A stretch of DNA of 64,000 nt from Antedon mediterranea (Eukaryota; Echinodermata; Crinoidea; Comatulida; Antedonidae). The stretch covers positions 10,708,288 through 10,772,287 of the forward strand of contig NC_092676.1 in assembly GCF_964355755.1 (NCBI RefSeq). Direction: 5' to 3'. The position numbers and the translations under genes are program-made. Under the pieces are notes generated by a model. It did not search any database. It was not told where the DNA came from and was given only the letters and a program-made list of their open reading frames with translations. Within the stretch, counting starts at the first letter, position 1, and every line of letters begins with the position of its first letter. Below are positions 25,101-35,943 of the stretch, one piece after another.

Positions 25101-26063
25101 AATGCGTTTTATGTTTTTTGTTTTTAAATTATTATATAAATTACAGAATAGTTTTATTTTAAATATGTTGACTATCAATTGTAGGCATTTGGATGTTCTA
25201 ACTTTTAAACATCTTGCATCCAAAACTGATAGTGGAAAGCATTGTATCCCAACCAGATTTATTCGTTTGTGGAATTCACTACCGGTCAATATTAAAGACG
25301 CTTTTGTATGCGAAAGTTGAGTACAATTTAAAAACATGTTAATGGACCACTTTAAAAACACTATGCCTCTTTAATGTATATAATTATGGTATTAATATTA
25401 CATATTTACATTGTTTTATGTTTTAATGTAGGCCTATGCTTTGAGCTGGTGTGGCACGTCTTATGGCGACAGTGGTCCTTTGACCTCTTTTGCCACTCCT
25501 TGGCACACTCAAAGTTTATGTATTGTTTTAATGTTGCTAAAATTAATAAAATAAAATAAAAATGAAAAAATTATTATTTCCGTTTAAGACAAGCATTGTG
25601 GACACTAAATTCTTTAATTACAAAACAAAAAAAAGTAGTTTTCTACTATTTCAAATTGGGTAATGTATATTTACATACACTAGTTGAACTACAGATTAGT
25701 TAAGAATACTTCATCACTTACATCTTCTTGAATGGTACTTGTATATCTTGAATGATCAAATTCATAGCCACTGATACATCTTTCTAAGGGCGTATTACTA
25801 CTTATATTCTCATAGTTGCTGTATTGCATGCATTGGTATTCATCCACATTGGTAGTAGGATCGTCAGGCGGGATAAATATATTATCGCTGACGCCGATAG
25901 TGGTGTTGGGCAAGTTACACCAATACTTAGACACGCCGCCGGTAAAAACTTGTGTAAGATGATTAAATGCTGTAGTAAATGCTAACGCACTGTACAACGT
26001 GTACACAACCACCTGGCAACGTCCAACCTCTCCAGCCTTTTCTAAAACACTATCTATATTCAT
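16136..26063 (-). CDS. SLC22-family organic ion transporter (MFS), nine coding exons resolved
   Basis: Exons, 5' to 3' on the minus strand: 25722-26063, 19639-19742, 19030-19184, 18610-18778, 18204-18336, 17812-17897, 17045-17253, 16530-16638, 16136-16333. Junctions are GT-AG and phases agree throughout. About 501 residues are recovered; the last exon is missing. Family landmarks: a large extracellular loop after the first helix with cysteines; FELVCDDNVKTALAQS; the MFS loop GSLADWIGRKPT; RDWRTIQLVLAIP; PESPRWLLSRG; LIIMFNWF; DKYGRRRMF; and LPETVGRKLPQTI at the C terminus. It would sit in the plasma membrane with 12 helices and move organic cations, anions or zwitterions; the substrate class cannot be told from sequence. 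Intron 1 is 6 kb of transposon debris. A strong donor at 26603-26608 and an acceptor just before the ATG hint at a non-coding first exon ending near 26609. Confidence 0.9.
17295..17580 (+). mobile_element. LINE reverse transcriptase fragment in an SLC22 intron
   Basis: Plus-strand translation shows the RT palm block with FADDSNVFHS preceded by INHLPKS, the usual IND(L/I)P...FADD layout of CR1/Jockey-type elements, then stops and frameshifts. It lies in the intron between exons 6 and 7, antisense to the gene. Confidence 0.7.
21160..21385 (-). mobile_element. LINE RT fragment (DLSKAFD block)
   Basis: The minus strand carries DFLDLSKAFDMI and, further on, the nucleotide remains of a GVPQGS block, two classic non-LTR RT motifs, separated by a frameshift. 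A short (ATCA)n run, AATCAATCAATCAATC at 21155-21170, abuts it and may be the tail of another element. It lies in intron 1 of the SLC22 gene. Confidence 0.7.
21395..21735 (-). mobile_element. tRNA-derived SINE
   Basis: On the minus strand the head reads like a tRNA with a long variable arm: A box TGGTCGAGCGG (21710-21720) and B box GGTTCGAGGCC (21644-21654), spacing suitable for RNA polymerase III. The unrelated body continues to about 21400. It sits directly beside the LINE fragment at 21160-21385, in the same orientation. Borders are approximate. Confidence 0.75.
22140..23075 (-). pseudogene. Non-LTR retrotransposon RT pseudogene
   Basis: Minus-strand translation gives, in pieces, FQGDALSPLLFVLIMLPL, the palm block LLFMDY where a catalytic FxDD is expected, GYKYLGILQLDKI, KSKLNGGKH and RYSVGIIDWSLEELG, ending with a decayed KREEEG-type block. 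The order is that of an R2/CRE-like RT carboxyl half. Frameshifts and stops occur, and the second catalytic aspartate is replaced by Tyr in the best frame. A (TTA)n run lies at its left end. In intron 1 of the SLC22 gene. Confidence 0.8.
23915..24125. repeat. Minisatellite, about 20-bp unit
   Basis: Degenerate tandem copies of a unit like TGATTTGCGTATTTTGGCA, arranged as a higher-order pattern with CATAGCGCCCTCA and AAGCAGATT spacers. Open frames over it on both strands are an effect of the repeat and not genes. Confidence 0.85.
25070..25565 (+). mobile_element. LINE 3' end
   Basis: The plus strand encodes the usual pol carboxyl end of CR1/Jockey-type LINEs: RFIRLWNSLPVNIKDAF followed, after a stop, by FKNMLMDHF. 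The following UTR ends in TAATAAAATAAAATAAAAA at about 25565, a simple 3' tail. It is 5'-truncated. Confidence 0.75.
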
Positions 26064-27570
26064 TTCAATTCTAACAAAAGAAAAGCTTGTAATGTTAACA
26101 ATAATACGTGACCTATGCTTCCTTCTTTAAAGTTTAACAAATAGGCCTATATATTAGCTATGCAAGCCTAGGATATTTAAACATTTCTAACCGAATCAAG
26201 TTACGTTATTGGTTTATCAGAGACTTTCGTTTTGTTTGTTTTATCGTACGAAATTCTATAGCAAAAGAAAAGAAAGGGTCATTTTAACAATAATATATAC
26301 GCAATCTTCCAAAAACAAATACATTAGCTATCTTTTATAATATTTAAACATTAAGCTGTATTGTGTGAGCATATGTATGACATTATTGTTTTTACAAATC
26401 GCTCATGAATTACGGTAGAGATCATTTCCATATATGGGCACATCATCATCATCATATTTGTCACAAAAGTTTGATAGTGTAGACCAGGCTTTATACTATT
26501 TCAATTATGTTGAATAATTATTTGTGTAATAAAAAGAATAAAAATATAAACTCATTCAAAAAGTGTTTGCTAATTGGACGTCTTAATAAGAAAATTGTTT
26601 CCACTTACCGTAGAATTCATATTCAATAGAGAAGTCCACGGGATACTTAAATTTGCGTGTAATGGTAGAAAGGGAAACAATTATTGTTCGTAAATTAAAC
26701 CAAAACGTTATAGAAACCAATTGTAGGGCAATTTTATTCATTTAATTTATACATTTATGACTCATTATTCTGAATATTTATCACTACTACGCGTCGTTAT
26801 CCAATCAGGGGTTTGGCATGGTAGAATCAAGGATATCCAATCAGCAAATGAGTATGCTGTTGCTGCACAAATAAATATTTATATCCTTACCAGTTAGATT
26901 TCTATTTTGTTTTAACGATTGACATACATTTACGTTAATTACATTTGCCATCAATATTTAATATAATTTGAATCCGGATTCAGCAAGTTAAATAATAGAC
27001 GTAGCTGACGTTTTTTTCAATTTTTTTAAGAAAAAGAAAAATTAATTACCGTATTTAAAACAGGGAGAGTTTTAAGGGGGATTTAATTCAAGGAAGGCGT
27101 TTATTCGGGGAGGCGTTATTTTTTTGGATGTGTAATATGGTAATAATGGATAATAAAATAAATAACCCCTAGTACAATGTACCATTAATATAAAAAGTAA
27201 AAAAATGGTATCAACATAAATTGGCAGTCAATGAATTCTGCTACAATTAAAATTGTACCGTACGGTATGTGTTGTGTAATACATAATTGTGTATATAATG
27301 CATGTAGCGGAGCCTTAATTTGAGAGGAGAAGGGGGTCGTTTATTCCAAATTTATGTTGGGGTGAGTTTATTCGAGGGGGAGTTTATTTAAATATTTATT
27401 TATTTATTCGAATAAATGTAGTAATTCAGGAGTGGATATTGAGGATAAAAGCATGCGCTCCTCCCTTTATACACTACAACTACATGATTTTGTATCTTTA
27501 TGTCGGCACGTTTTGGGGGTCCCAACATTTGCGACAGACCTAACTAATCTTTGCCCGACAGGGCCCGGTA
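26064..27570. other. Upstream region of the SLC22 gene
   Basis: No coding gene. It should hold the SLC22 promoter and possibly a non-coding exon ending at about 26609 (minus strand). 27050-27410 contains degenerate repeated purine-rich phrases such as GTTTATTCGGGGAGGCG and GGGGGAGTTTATTTA, remnants of a repeat. Confidence 0.45.
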
Positions 27571-27902
27571 CCGTCCGGCAGTGATATTTCCCTTCGTGCA
27601 TAAGTTGGGGACCCCTGGATAAAGTTGCTGCCAAGGGTATTTTTGTGCAGTAACAGTAACAATGCAAAAGGAATTAGACGTGTGGCTCTTGACATGAATA
27701 ACACAATTTTTGAGTGGTCACTTGGGGCTACTGTCTGGGGCAACTTACAGGATAAAGTTGCTGTCTTTGCTGTTTTAACATTGTATAGGCCTACACATGG
27801 GAGATGTCCAGCAACTTTTATCCGTGTGGCTTTTCACATGATTAAATCCATTTTTACCCTCCCCACCTCATTTGGTGTTCCCAGAGTAATTTCACAGGAT
27901 AT

Positions 27903-30900
27903 GACCCGGCAGCGATTTTTTTTTTCGTACATAAGTTGGGGACCCCCTCATGAAACGTCACAAAATAAACATGAATAATTCATCAGTAAAATTTTCTTGT
28001 TCCGTGTGCACCCAAGAAGCGTATAGCAACAAGAAGTGATTACACAACTGCGATACGATACTTTTACAGTAGGCCATAGAGATATTATAGTGAACTGAGT
28101 AGGCCTAGGATTCTAAGTCAATTCACGTGATTGCCTTCGCGCACTCTTCTTCACACACACACACACCACTATGCAAAATGTGTCGAGTCGAGGCTAATCG
28201 ACTGCTAGGCAAGACATTACACTAAGTAGTAATTCATTGGACATAGCCCAAAGAAAGCTTAGACCCACAAGAATAAAGAATGTGTATAATTTGTGTACTG
28301 TATTTTTTTAATTCTGCTATTTTATTATCAAACAATATGCATGTAATCAAAGTAACTGCGCGTATATGAACACATGAGATGGGAAGGTTATAGTCCAGGG
28401 GCTTATGTCATTTTGTAGGCTTTTGATGTTAATTGTCGGCACCAACGTTTTTCTGACTCAGAATTTTCCTCTGAACAAGAAAAACTTTGGTGCCATTTTT
28501 TTCGACCATGGCAAGTGGCCGCCATTTTGATTTTCAAGATGGCGGACTAACTTTAACAAAACTGATCATGTGTGGTATCGTTGGAAAGGGAATACAATAC
28601 TGATCATTTATTGCCATTACACCCATACCCCAAAATGCATAGCAACAAAGATAATTGCAATTACATTATGTCATGTGATCAAAATGAGGTCAAAGGTCAA
28701 ATTTCGACCACTTATGAATACCATTGTGTTTGGTATCGCCGGAAAGCTTTTTTTTATACTTAGTACAGCTGTACATATAGTTTTTACATTCATCACACCA
28801 TTTTCTAGAAATTTTAAATTTTGTCTATAAATAATATAGCTAACAACTTATTTCAAGTTTAAAATAAGTGAGTTTATTACTGTAACGATATGTTAAGCCT
28901 TACAACCTATGTTTTTTCGACCTAATTTAAGGTCACAAACTACATTTTATGTAAAAATAAATACTATATGATCCTATTTCGATAACTTTTATCGTTTTTA
29001 AACTGTTCAAAATGTGAAAAATATGTTGATCCTAATAATTTAATCGGCCCGATGTAAATCCCACAAGGCATCGTGCGAGGATTGATATTTTCATGTTGAT
29101 ATTTTCATGTTGATATGGATGCACGACCAGTTTCGGTCGGCCATCATGAAAACAAATAAGAGAACCATAAACTTTTTATATGTAAATTGACAGACCGCAG
29201 CGTACAATTAACCAGCAGTCAACAATACCGCGCACAGATATATAATTATGTAGATAATTATGTTTGTGAACATGCTCAGAATGAATTTCTGACTGTTTAG
29301 ATTGCTTGTGCATCATGCGAAGGTATATCTTCATTTCCCATGTCCGTAATATTGGGCCAAAATTCCGTAATAATTATGGACGTTCCCAACTTTGAAATAA
29401 CAGTGTTAATGCTTCAACTCCCTTTTTAAATGCAATATTTTATTATTTTTTTCTCTCAAAATTAGTCGACCAAACTCTCGCAACATCGACTTATTTTCTC
29501 TTGCCAAAAATTGTTTCATTCAAAGATTATCAGAGCTTTTTAATTCAATTTCTATAAGGATAAAACTATCGATATTTTGTTGACACTTTGTCTAAATTTA
29601 GGTCTAAAATTCTTAAATCGATTTAAGTTTGCCATTTTGTATGTTTCATGTTTTGTATTTTTATGTGCTTTTAATTCTATATTTATATCTAAAGAGTTTT
29701 AATGCATCCTGTAATTGGCGATTTTTCGCTGTTTGGATGTGAAAAAAAAATAAATAAAATAAAATTGCTTTTTTCTGCAAATTTTGATTTTTTTTTTCTG
29801 GAGTGTGGTTTAAGCAACACTGTTGTACAGTTTATAGGGAATTAAATGAAATTTATTTTTGGAAATTGTGGTTTTATTGACTTATTTAGCATTTTTTCCA
29901 AAATATTTTTATCTAACTTTTTTTTATTCCATAGTCGCGTAGTGTGTGTTACCGGCAGAAAAAATATGCGGTATACGATCAGTATTGCTGTTTGCTACTA
30001 TAGCCCGATATAGTTTAACAAAATTAAATTAATATGTGAAAACACTGACCCATCTACCGCCTCTGATTCAGAGGAAAGCGATGTTGAAATTTGACTAGGT
30101 TAGCTAAGTGTACCCAATACACAATATTGAATGTCAGTTTGGACATGGTCACGTCAGATATGGAAATGTTATTATCTTGAATTGAAAGATAATGTTATTA
30201 TCTTGGTATATTTTATATATCCACTGGTAGTTCTGAAGTACTATTAGGGGCGGTAGCAGGACCCTTTGAATTGGGTTGCCCAAGAATCCAGGGCTGTCGG
30301 TACTGAGCATATGCGCCACAGGCCCCCATGGTTAAATGACACCCCTAGCATGGTACTCTCACACGTAAAATTCACGATAAATGGCAGCTCTAGTTCACCG
30401 CCGGAAATGACACTCGATATCGGGCTACAGTAGCAAACAGCAATACTGATCGTATACCACATATTTTTTCCACCGGTAACACACACTACGCGACTATAGG
30501 ATAAAACAAGTTAGATAAAAAATATTTTGAAATAAATGCTAAATAAGTCAGTAAAACTACAATTTCCAAAAATAAATTTCATTTATCTACTATAAACTGT
30601 ACAACAGTGTTACTTAAACCACACTCCAGAAAAGAAAAAATCGAAATTTGCAGAAAGAAGCAATTTTAACACTGTTATTTCAAAGTTCGGAACGTCCATA
30701 ATTATAACGGAATTTTGGTCCAATATTACGGGCATGGGAAATGAAGATATACAGTACCTTCGCATGATGCACAAGCATTCTACAAAACAGTCAGAAATAC
30801 ATTCTGAGCATGTTCACAAACATAATTATCTACATACTGTAATATGTGCGCGGTATTGTTGACTGCTGGTCAATTGTACGCTGCGGTCTGTCAATTTACA

Positions 30901-32545
30901 TATAGGCTCTTATATATAATGAAATGGCAAAAAACATTTAGTATGAAATTAAGGGTGTTGCAACACCCTGTGTCCGCCCCTGACTATACATGGTGGCATA
31001 CTATATAGGCTTCATTTATACAATACATCTGATAGTCATTTTGTATGTTAAATCCCCAAAACCTGCAATTGTTGTCGTTTTGTAAAAATAATGTATATAT
31101 ATAATTTTAAAAACAATAAACCAGGTCATGTCTTGTCTTAAATGTACGTTCTAAGGTTAATTAAGATTAAAAGATAACGGTAACGTACGAACATCGTACG
31201 CTTGCTATATGCTTATCATGACGTTGTCTCATTGCTGAAATAATTTTCTTTCCTTTTTTGGCAGAATCCGTTAATACAAATTGGGGCAGACCTGGTATTT
31301 TCGCCAAAAAGTTATGGTTCTCTTATTTGTTTTGACGATCACCGACCGAAACTGGCCGTGCATCCATATCAACACGAAAATATCAATGCCTTGTGGGATT
31401 TAGCGGGCCGATTAAATTATTATTATTAGAATCAACTTATTTTTCACATTTTGAACAGTTTAAAGACGAAAAAAGTTATCGAAATAGGATCATATAGTAT
31501 TTATTTTTACATAAAATGTAGTTTGTGACCTTAAATTAGGTCGAAAACACTTAGGTCGTAGGGCTTTAACACATTGTTACAGTAATAAACTAACTTATTT
31601 TAAACTTGAAATAAGGTGTATAGCTATATTATTTATATACAAAATTTAAACTTTCTAGAAAATGGTGTGATGAATGTAAAAACTATATGTACAGCTGTAC
31701 TAAGTATAAAAAAAGCTTTCCGTTGATACCAAACACAATGGTATTTATAAGTTGTCGAAATTTGACCTTTGACCTCATTTTGGTCACATGACATAATGTA
31801 ATTGCAATTATCTCTGTTGCTATGCATTTTGGGGTATGGGTGTAATGGAAATAAATGATCAGTATTTAATTCCCTTTCCAATGATACCAGTCGCGATCAT
31901 TTTTGTTAAAGTTAGTCCGCCATCTTGAAAATCAAAATGGCGGCCACTTGCCATGGTCGAAAAAAATGGCACCAAAGTATTTCTTGTTCAGCAAAAAATT
32001 CTGAGTCAGAAAAACGTTGGTGCCGACAATTAACATCAAAAGCCTACAAGTGCCTTTTTTTCGACATAAGCTCCTGGACTATTAGACCCACGAGAATAAA
32101 AAATGTATTTTGGTGTAATGTTTATTGTTTAATTTTGCTGACTCTAACACACACACGTCACACACACCAACACAGCTACTACTAGAATAGACATGGGTTT
32201 AGAGAATAGTAATTAGGCCTAATAGTATCAATAGAAACTATAATTTTAACACGTAATTCTTTAGTAATAAATTATATTAAACACACCATAAACTAAAGGC
32301 TGATTATTTCGACAATCCACACAAAACGCCGCTATTCTATTATGAAATCGCACGCGGCAACCACAGCGGAGATAGGCCTAGAATCGTACCGCACTTGTGT
32401 AAACTACAGCTGTAATCACTTCTTGTTGCTATACGCTTGGGTGCACACGGAACAAGAAAATTGAACTGATTCATGTTTATTTTGTGACGTTTCATGAGGG
32501 GGTCCCCAACTTATGTACGAAAAAAAAAATCGCGACCCGGCAGCA
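27903..32545. mobile_element. Giant foldback (long inverted repeat) element, about 4.6 kb
   Basis: The left arm (27903-30010) and right arm (30405-32545) are reverse complements over most of their length, around a loop of about 400 bases. Paired landmarks: CATAAGTTGGGGACCCC at both outer ends; GTTAATTGTCGGCACCAACG (28430 and 32020); CAAGATGGCGGACTAAC (28540 and 31910); AATTCCGTAATAATTATGG (29360) with its inverted match near 30700; GTCGCGTAGTGTGTGTTACC (29930) with its match near 30480. The arms differ by indels, chiefly about 350 bases inserted near 29410-29760, and a part near 28080-28380 appears inverted. No transposase is visible; open frames within are not conserved between arms. Confidence 0.8.
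28687..28699 (+). promoter_or_regulatory. Perfect DR1 motif in foldback left arm
   Basis: AGGTCAAAGGTCA is the textbook direct-repeat-1 element bound by HNF4, RXR heterodimers and COUP-TF type nuclear receptors. It is preserved as the inverted copy at 31763-31775 in the other arm. Function is not shown; the motif match is exact. Confidence 0.4.
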
Positions 32546-32639
32546 ATATTATTGAGTATTGAATATGTGGCCATTATATCTACATAATCAGCCCATGAAA
32601 CCTTTGTGGCTTTTCACATGAATACATTTTCTGGGCGCC

Positions 32640-33720
32640 CTGATTTTTTACTAAATAAATTGCATGAAACGAACAATTAAATATAAAAACAGCATTTAAT
32701 ATGATGTTGGCATGTAGTAAATAACATTTTTTATCATAAAAACACTACCGGTGGTCCAGGCTTAGATTAGAATGTGGCTCGACCGTCACACAAAGTTGTA
32801 TACATCCTGACTTATGGCGGCGCCCTACCGCATGGATAATATTACTGTTACTGTTACATTGCAAACCACGGATTGCTCATTCTCTTTTGATTATACCATA
32901 TTCTTTGATAACAAAGAGCTCCAGAAAGTGATGCCCGCCCTCATAAGGGCGGATGTATACATACTAAATAAGACTAAGATAAGATATATGTCACATTAAA
33001 TAGAATTATGATAATATATTTTGCAATTGTAAACTATGTTATAATACATATTTATTAACAAACTAGTGTACATTCACTTTTACAGACAATTATTTACTAA
33101 CATGCTAAATTAGTTCATAAAAAAGGTCTAACACAGCAACACCAAAAATCAACGAATCGTTACTCAGCACGGCCTATTCTTTACCATTGCCGCGTACTCT
33201 CTACGCCCGGTAAATTAAGTATTGTTTTTATATGATATAAATAAGTATAAAATACATGTTATTAATAGGATTGATAAAATGTTAAATTTCATTAACATTT
33301 ATTTGTTTTACCAGAAACAAGTTAAATATAGGAATATTAAACTATCCTTCGTGAAAACAGAAACACGCCCGGTCACGCTATCGTAGCGCCCGGTTGATAA
33401 AGCAAACTGTTTATACGGCAGTTTTTACTAAATAAATTGCATAAAACGAACAACTAAATATCCAAATAGTATTTAACATGTTGGCATGTAGTTGATAACA
33501 TTTTTTATCATGAAAATACTACCGGTGGTCCAGCCTTTGATTAGGAGTGAAACCGTCACAAAAAGTTGTATACATCCCAGATACATCCACACTTATGGCG
33601 GCGCCCTACCACATGGACAATATTACTGTTACAGGGAAAATCGCGAATTACTCATTCTTGTGATATATATTCTTTGCCTGTATTTATTCTTTGTAGGTAA
33701 TTACTACTACCAAAGATAGA
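32640..33720 (+). repeat. Copies B and C of the interspersed repeat family
   Basis: 32640-32900 (partial) and 33010-33720 (nearly full) repeat the sequence at 160-785, sharing CTACCGGTGGTCCAG, GTCACAAAAAGTTGTATAC and ATGGCGGCGCCCTACC. The B/C junction lies near 32950-33010. Short frames within are not conserved. Confidence 0.75.
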
Positions 33721-34920
33721 CTTCGTGGCGCTATAGATCTTTACCAAAGAATATATATCACAAGAATGAGTAATCCGCGATTTTAATATTTAATTGTTCG
33801 TTGTATGCAATTTATTTAGTAAAAACTGCCGTATAAACAGTTCGCTTTATCAACCGGGCGCTACGATAGCGTGACCGGGCGTGTTGGTGTTTAGTTTAGT
33901 TTAGTTTAGTTATAATGGGAAAATTTAGGCGAATGCCTTTTTAACCCCATATCAACTACATTGTGTCGATGCGATTCTTGAAGGTGTTAGTGGTCTCAGA
34001 ATTAACAACGTCAGCTGGTAAACTGTTCCAATGGTTTATTACTCGTTGCGAGAAGGTATGTCTTCTACAGTTCAATCCTTTATGGAAAATAGGCTTGAAA
34101 AATCTCAGGTGATGTCCTCAAGTAATTCGGCTAATTTTACTTCTCATTTGGAAAAAGTCATCCTTGGCTACACCCTCGAAATCTTTAACAATTTTATATG
34201 CTTCAATCAGGTCACCTCGAATTCTTCTGTCGTACAAGGTTGTTAGGCCAAGAAGCTTTAGTCGATCTTCATAATTATGAATATGAACGGATACATGGAA
34301 CTAATTTAGTCGCACGACGTTGTACTCTTTCAATTACATTTATGTCCTTTTGAAGATACGGATTCCATACTTGAACACAACATTCGAGATGTGGGCGTAC
34401 ATAATGCTTTTAGATGACGTTAAAACAATCCTTATCCATAATAATATACGAAAGTCCTTCTGATGCTTCTTAAACAGTTCATGGCCCGCTGAGATACTTT
34501 GGCGCAGTGTTGGCTTGGTTTACAGTCATTAGTAATTAGTACTCCTAGGTTCTTTATTTTCTCAACTGTTTCCAGTTCAACTTCATCTATTTGGTATTTA
34601 AAATGAACATTTGAATGTCCGAAGTGCATCACCCTACATTTGCTTTTATTAAAAGCTAACATCCATTCTTTACTCCACTGCAGTGCATTGTTTAAAGATT
34701 CTTGTAATAATTGTCCATCATTTCTTTACGCGTTTTCACGAAGGATAGTTTAATAATATTCCTATATTTAACTTGTTTCTGGTAAAACAAATAAATGTTA
34801 ATGAAATTTAACATTTTATCCTATTAATAACATGTATTTTATACTAATTTGTATCATAAAAACAATACTTAATTTACCGGGCGTAGGGTAGTACGCGGCA
34901 ATGGTAAAGAATAGGCCGTG
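33721..34920 (-). repeat. Inverted copy D of the same family, split by a LINE
   Basis: From the palindrome centre near 33720, the sequence runs back as the reverse complement of copy C: 33735-33890 matches 33360-33680 (with an internal deletion) and 34728-34920 matches 33180-33360. The interruption is exactly the LINE described separately. Copies C and D thus form a foldback with a very short loop. Confidence 0.75.
33891..34727 (-). mobile_element. LINE insertion nested in repeat copy D
   Basis: Minus-strand frame 34432-34662 encodes a LINE pol segment with NKSKCRVMHFGH and ETVEKIKNLGVLI, the CR1/L2-type block just after the RT palm. The element ends at 33891 in a TTTAG repeat (minus strand CTAAA repeat), a typical tandem 3' tail. 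Sequence on both sides joins cleanly into one uninterrupted copy of the host repeat, showing insertion after that repeat formed. The 9655-9790 fragment belongs to the same LINE family. Confidence 0.8.
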
Positions 34921-35504
34921 CTGACTACAAGAAGCCCAATTGGCATGTCGCTGTAGGCCTAGTCCCTCTTTTTACATTATACAAATAATAATAATAATAA
35001 TAATACTTAATAAAACAAATTGTGATCTTGATTATTTCATGCTTTCCGTCTCATGGTAAATATTTGCTTTCTGTCTCATGGTTATTTTATTTCGTTTAAT
35101 TTAACTAACCGTTACATACATTACAGTATATTAACGCATGAAATAATTCATTATTAGGCTAGGACATTATGATTAGTTATAATAACAGTGAAATTACACT
35201 ATTTTTATTGTTCTATGATTAGTTATAATAACAGTGAAATTACACTATTTTTATTGTTCCCTGGTTATATTACTTATCCGTTGAGTAGCCCTAACGAACA
35301 ATTTTTAATTGAATCTTATAAATACTTACAGTAATATTTATGAAATTCAACCGTTAGTTAGTTAGTGGTTTTAGGTTAGGCTTAAGTATTTGATTTTAGG
35401 CCCTAACCAATTTGAAAATCAATTAGCATGCACGTAGACGTCCTATAATTACGTAAACGTTAATTATGATAAAGCAAAAACTCACTAGACAATTATTAAT
35501 TTAC
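34921..35504. other. Intergenic with a 46-bp tandem duplication
   Basis: No gene. A 46-bp unit beginning GATTAGTTATAATAACAGTG is duplicated head-to-tail at about 35170-35262. An (AAT)n microsatellite lies near 34986-35005. Confidence 0.6.
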
Positions 35505-35943
35505 AGACACTGATCGACAGCTAGATGGAATTGATGCAATAATGATGGCCCAATCATCATCATCATCATCATCGCATGTTGCCGATCAAGAAGACAACGA
35601 TGCCACCACTGACGACGACTGCTGCTTAGAAGACTTTGAGATGACTCCGCTAAATACTTTAGAATATGTAGCCGGTTACGTCGTCAAGAAAGCAAGTGTA
35701 AAGCACAATTGGGATATCTGTAACAGTGCGATGCGAGAAATCAATCGAAAACTGGAAGACCTAAAGCAGCTAGTTCCTAACACATTTTATGAAGTTGAAT
35801 GTTTGTTCACCAGCAATTGAAACATTGCTAATTGAAACGTACGTAAACCTACGCATATTCTATGCTGTTAAATTCTTCAACAGAGACATAATCAGTGATA
35901 AGAAGAAGAGTGAAAAATTAATTAAAGTATCACATTTATGAGG
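35505..35943 (+). pseudogene. DDE-type transposase carboxyl-terminal remnant (P element/THAP9-like)
   Basis: After an acceptor-like TTTACAG, a 92-codon frame (35542-35820) carries LEYVAGYVVKK, a phrase typical of the carboxyl-terminal part of P-element/THAP9-like transposases, preceded by a Ser/Asp-rich low-complexity stretch encoded by an (ATC)n run. Continuing one frame over, 35800-35943 reads SPAIETLLIETYVNLR and then FYAVKFFNRDI with a basic end and stop, also transposase-like. The frameshift near 35805 and lack of a catalytic core make it a relic. Superfamily assignment is from memory of the motif only. Confidence 0.5.

Noticed and set aside
28570-28830. 86-codon open frame with a hydrophobic end
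   Set aside because: It lies in a foldback arm, and its mirror copy at 31633-31881 shows different frames and endings. The coding look comes from the repeat sequence.
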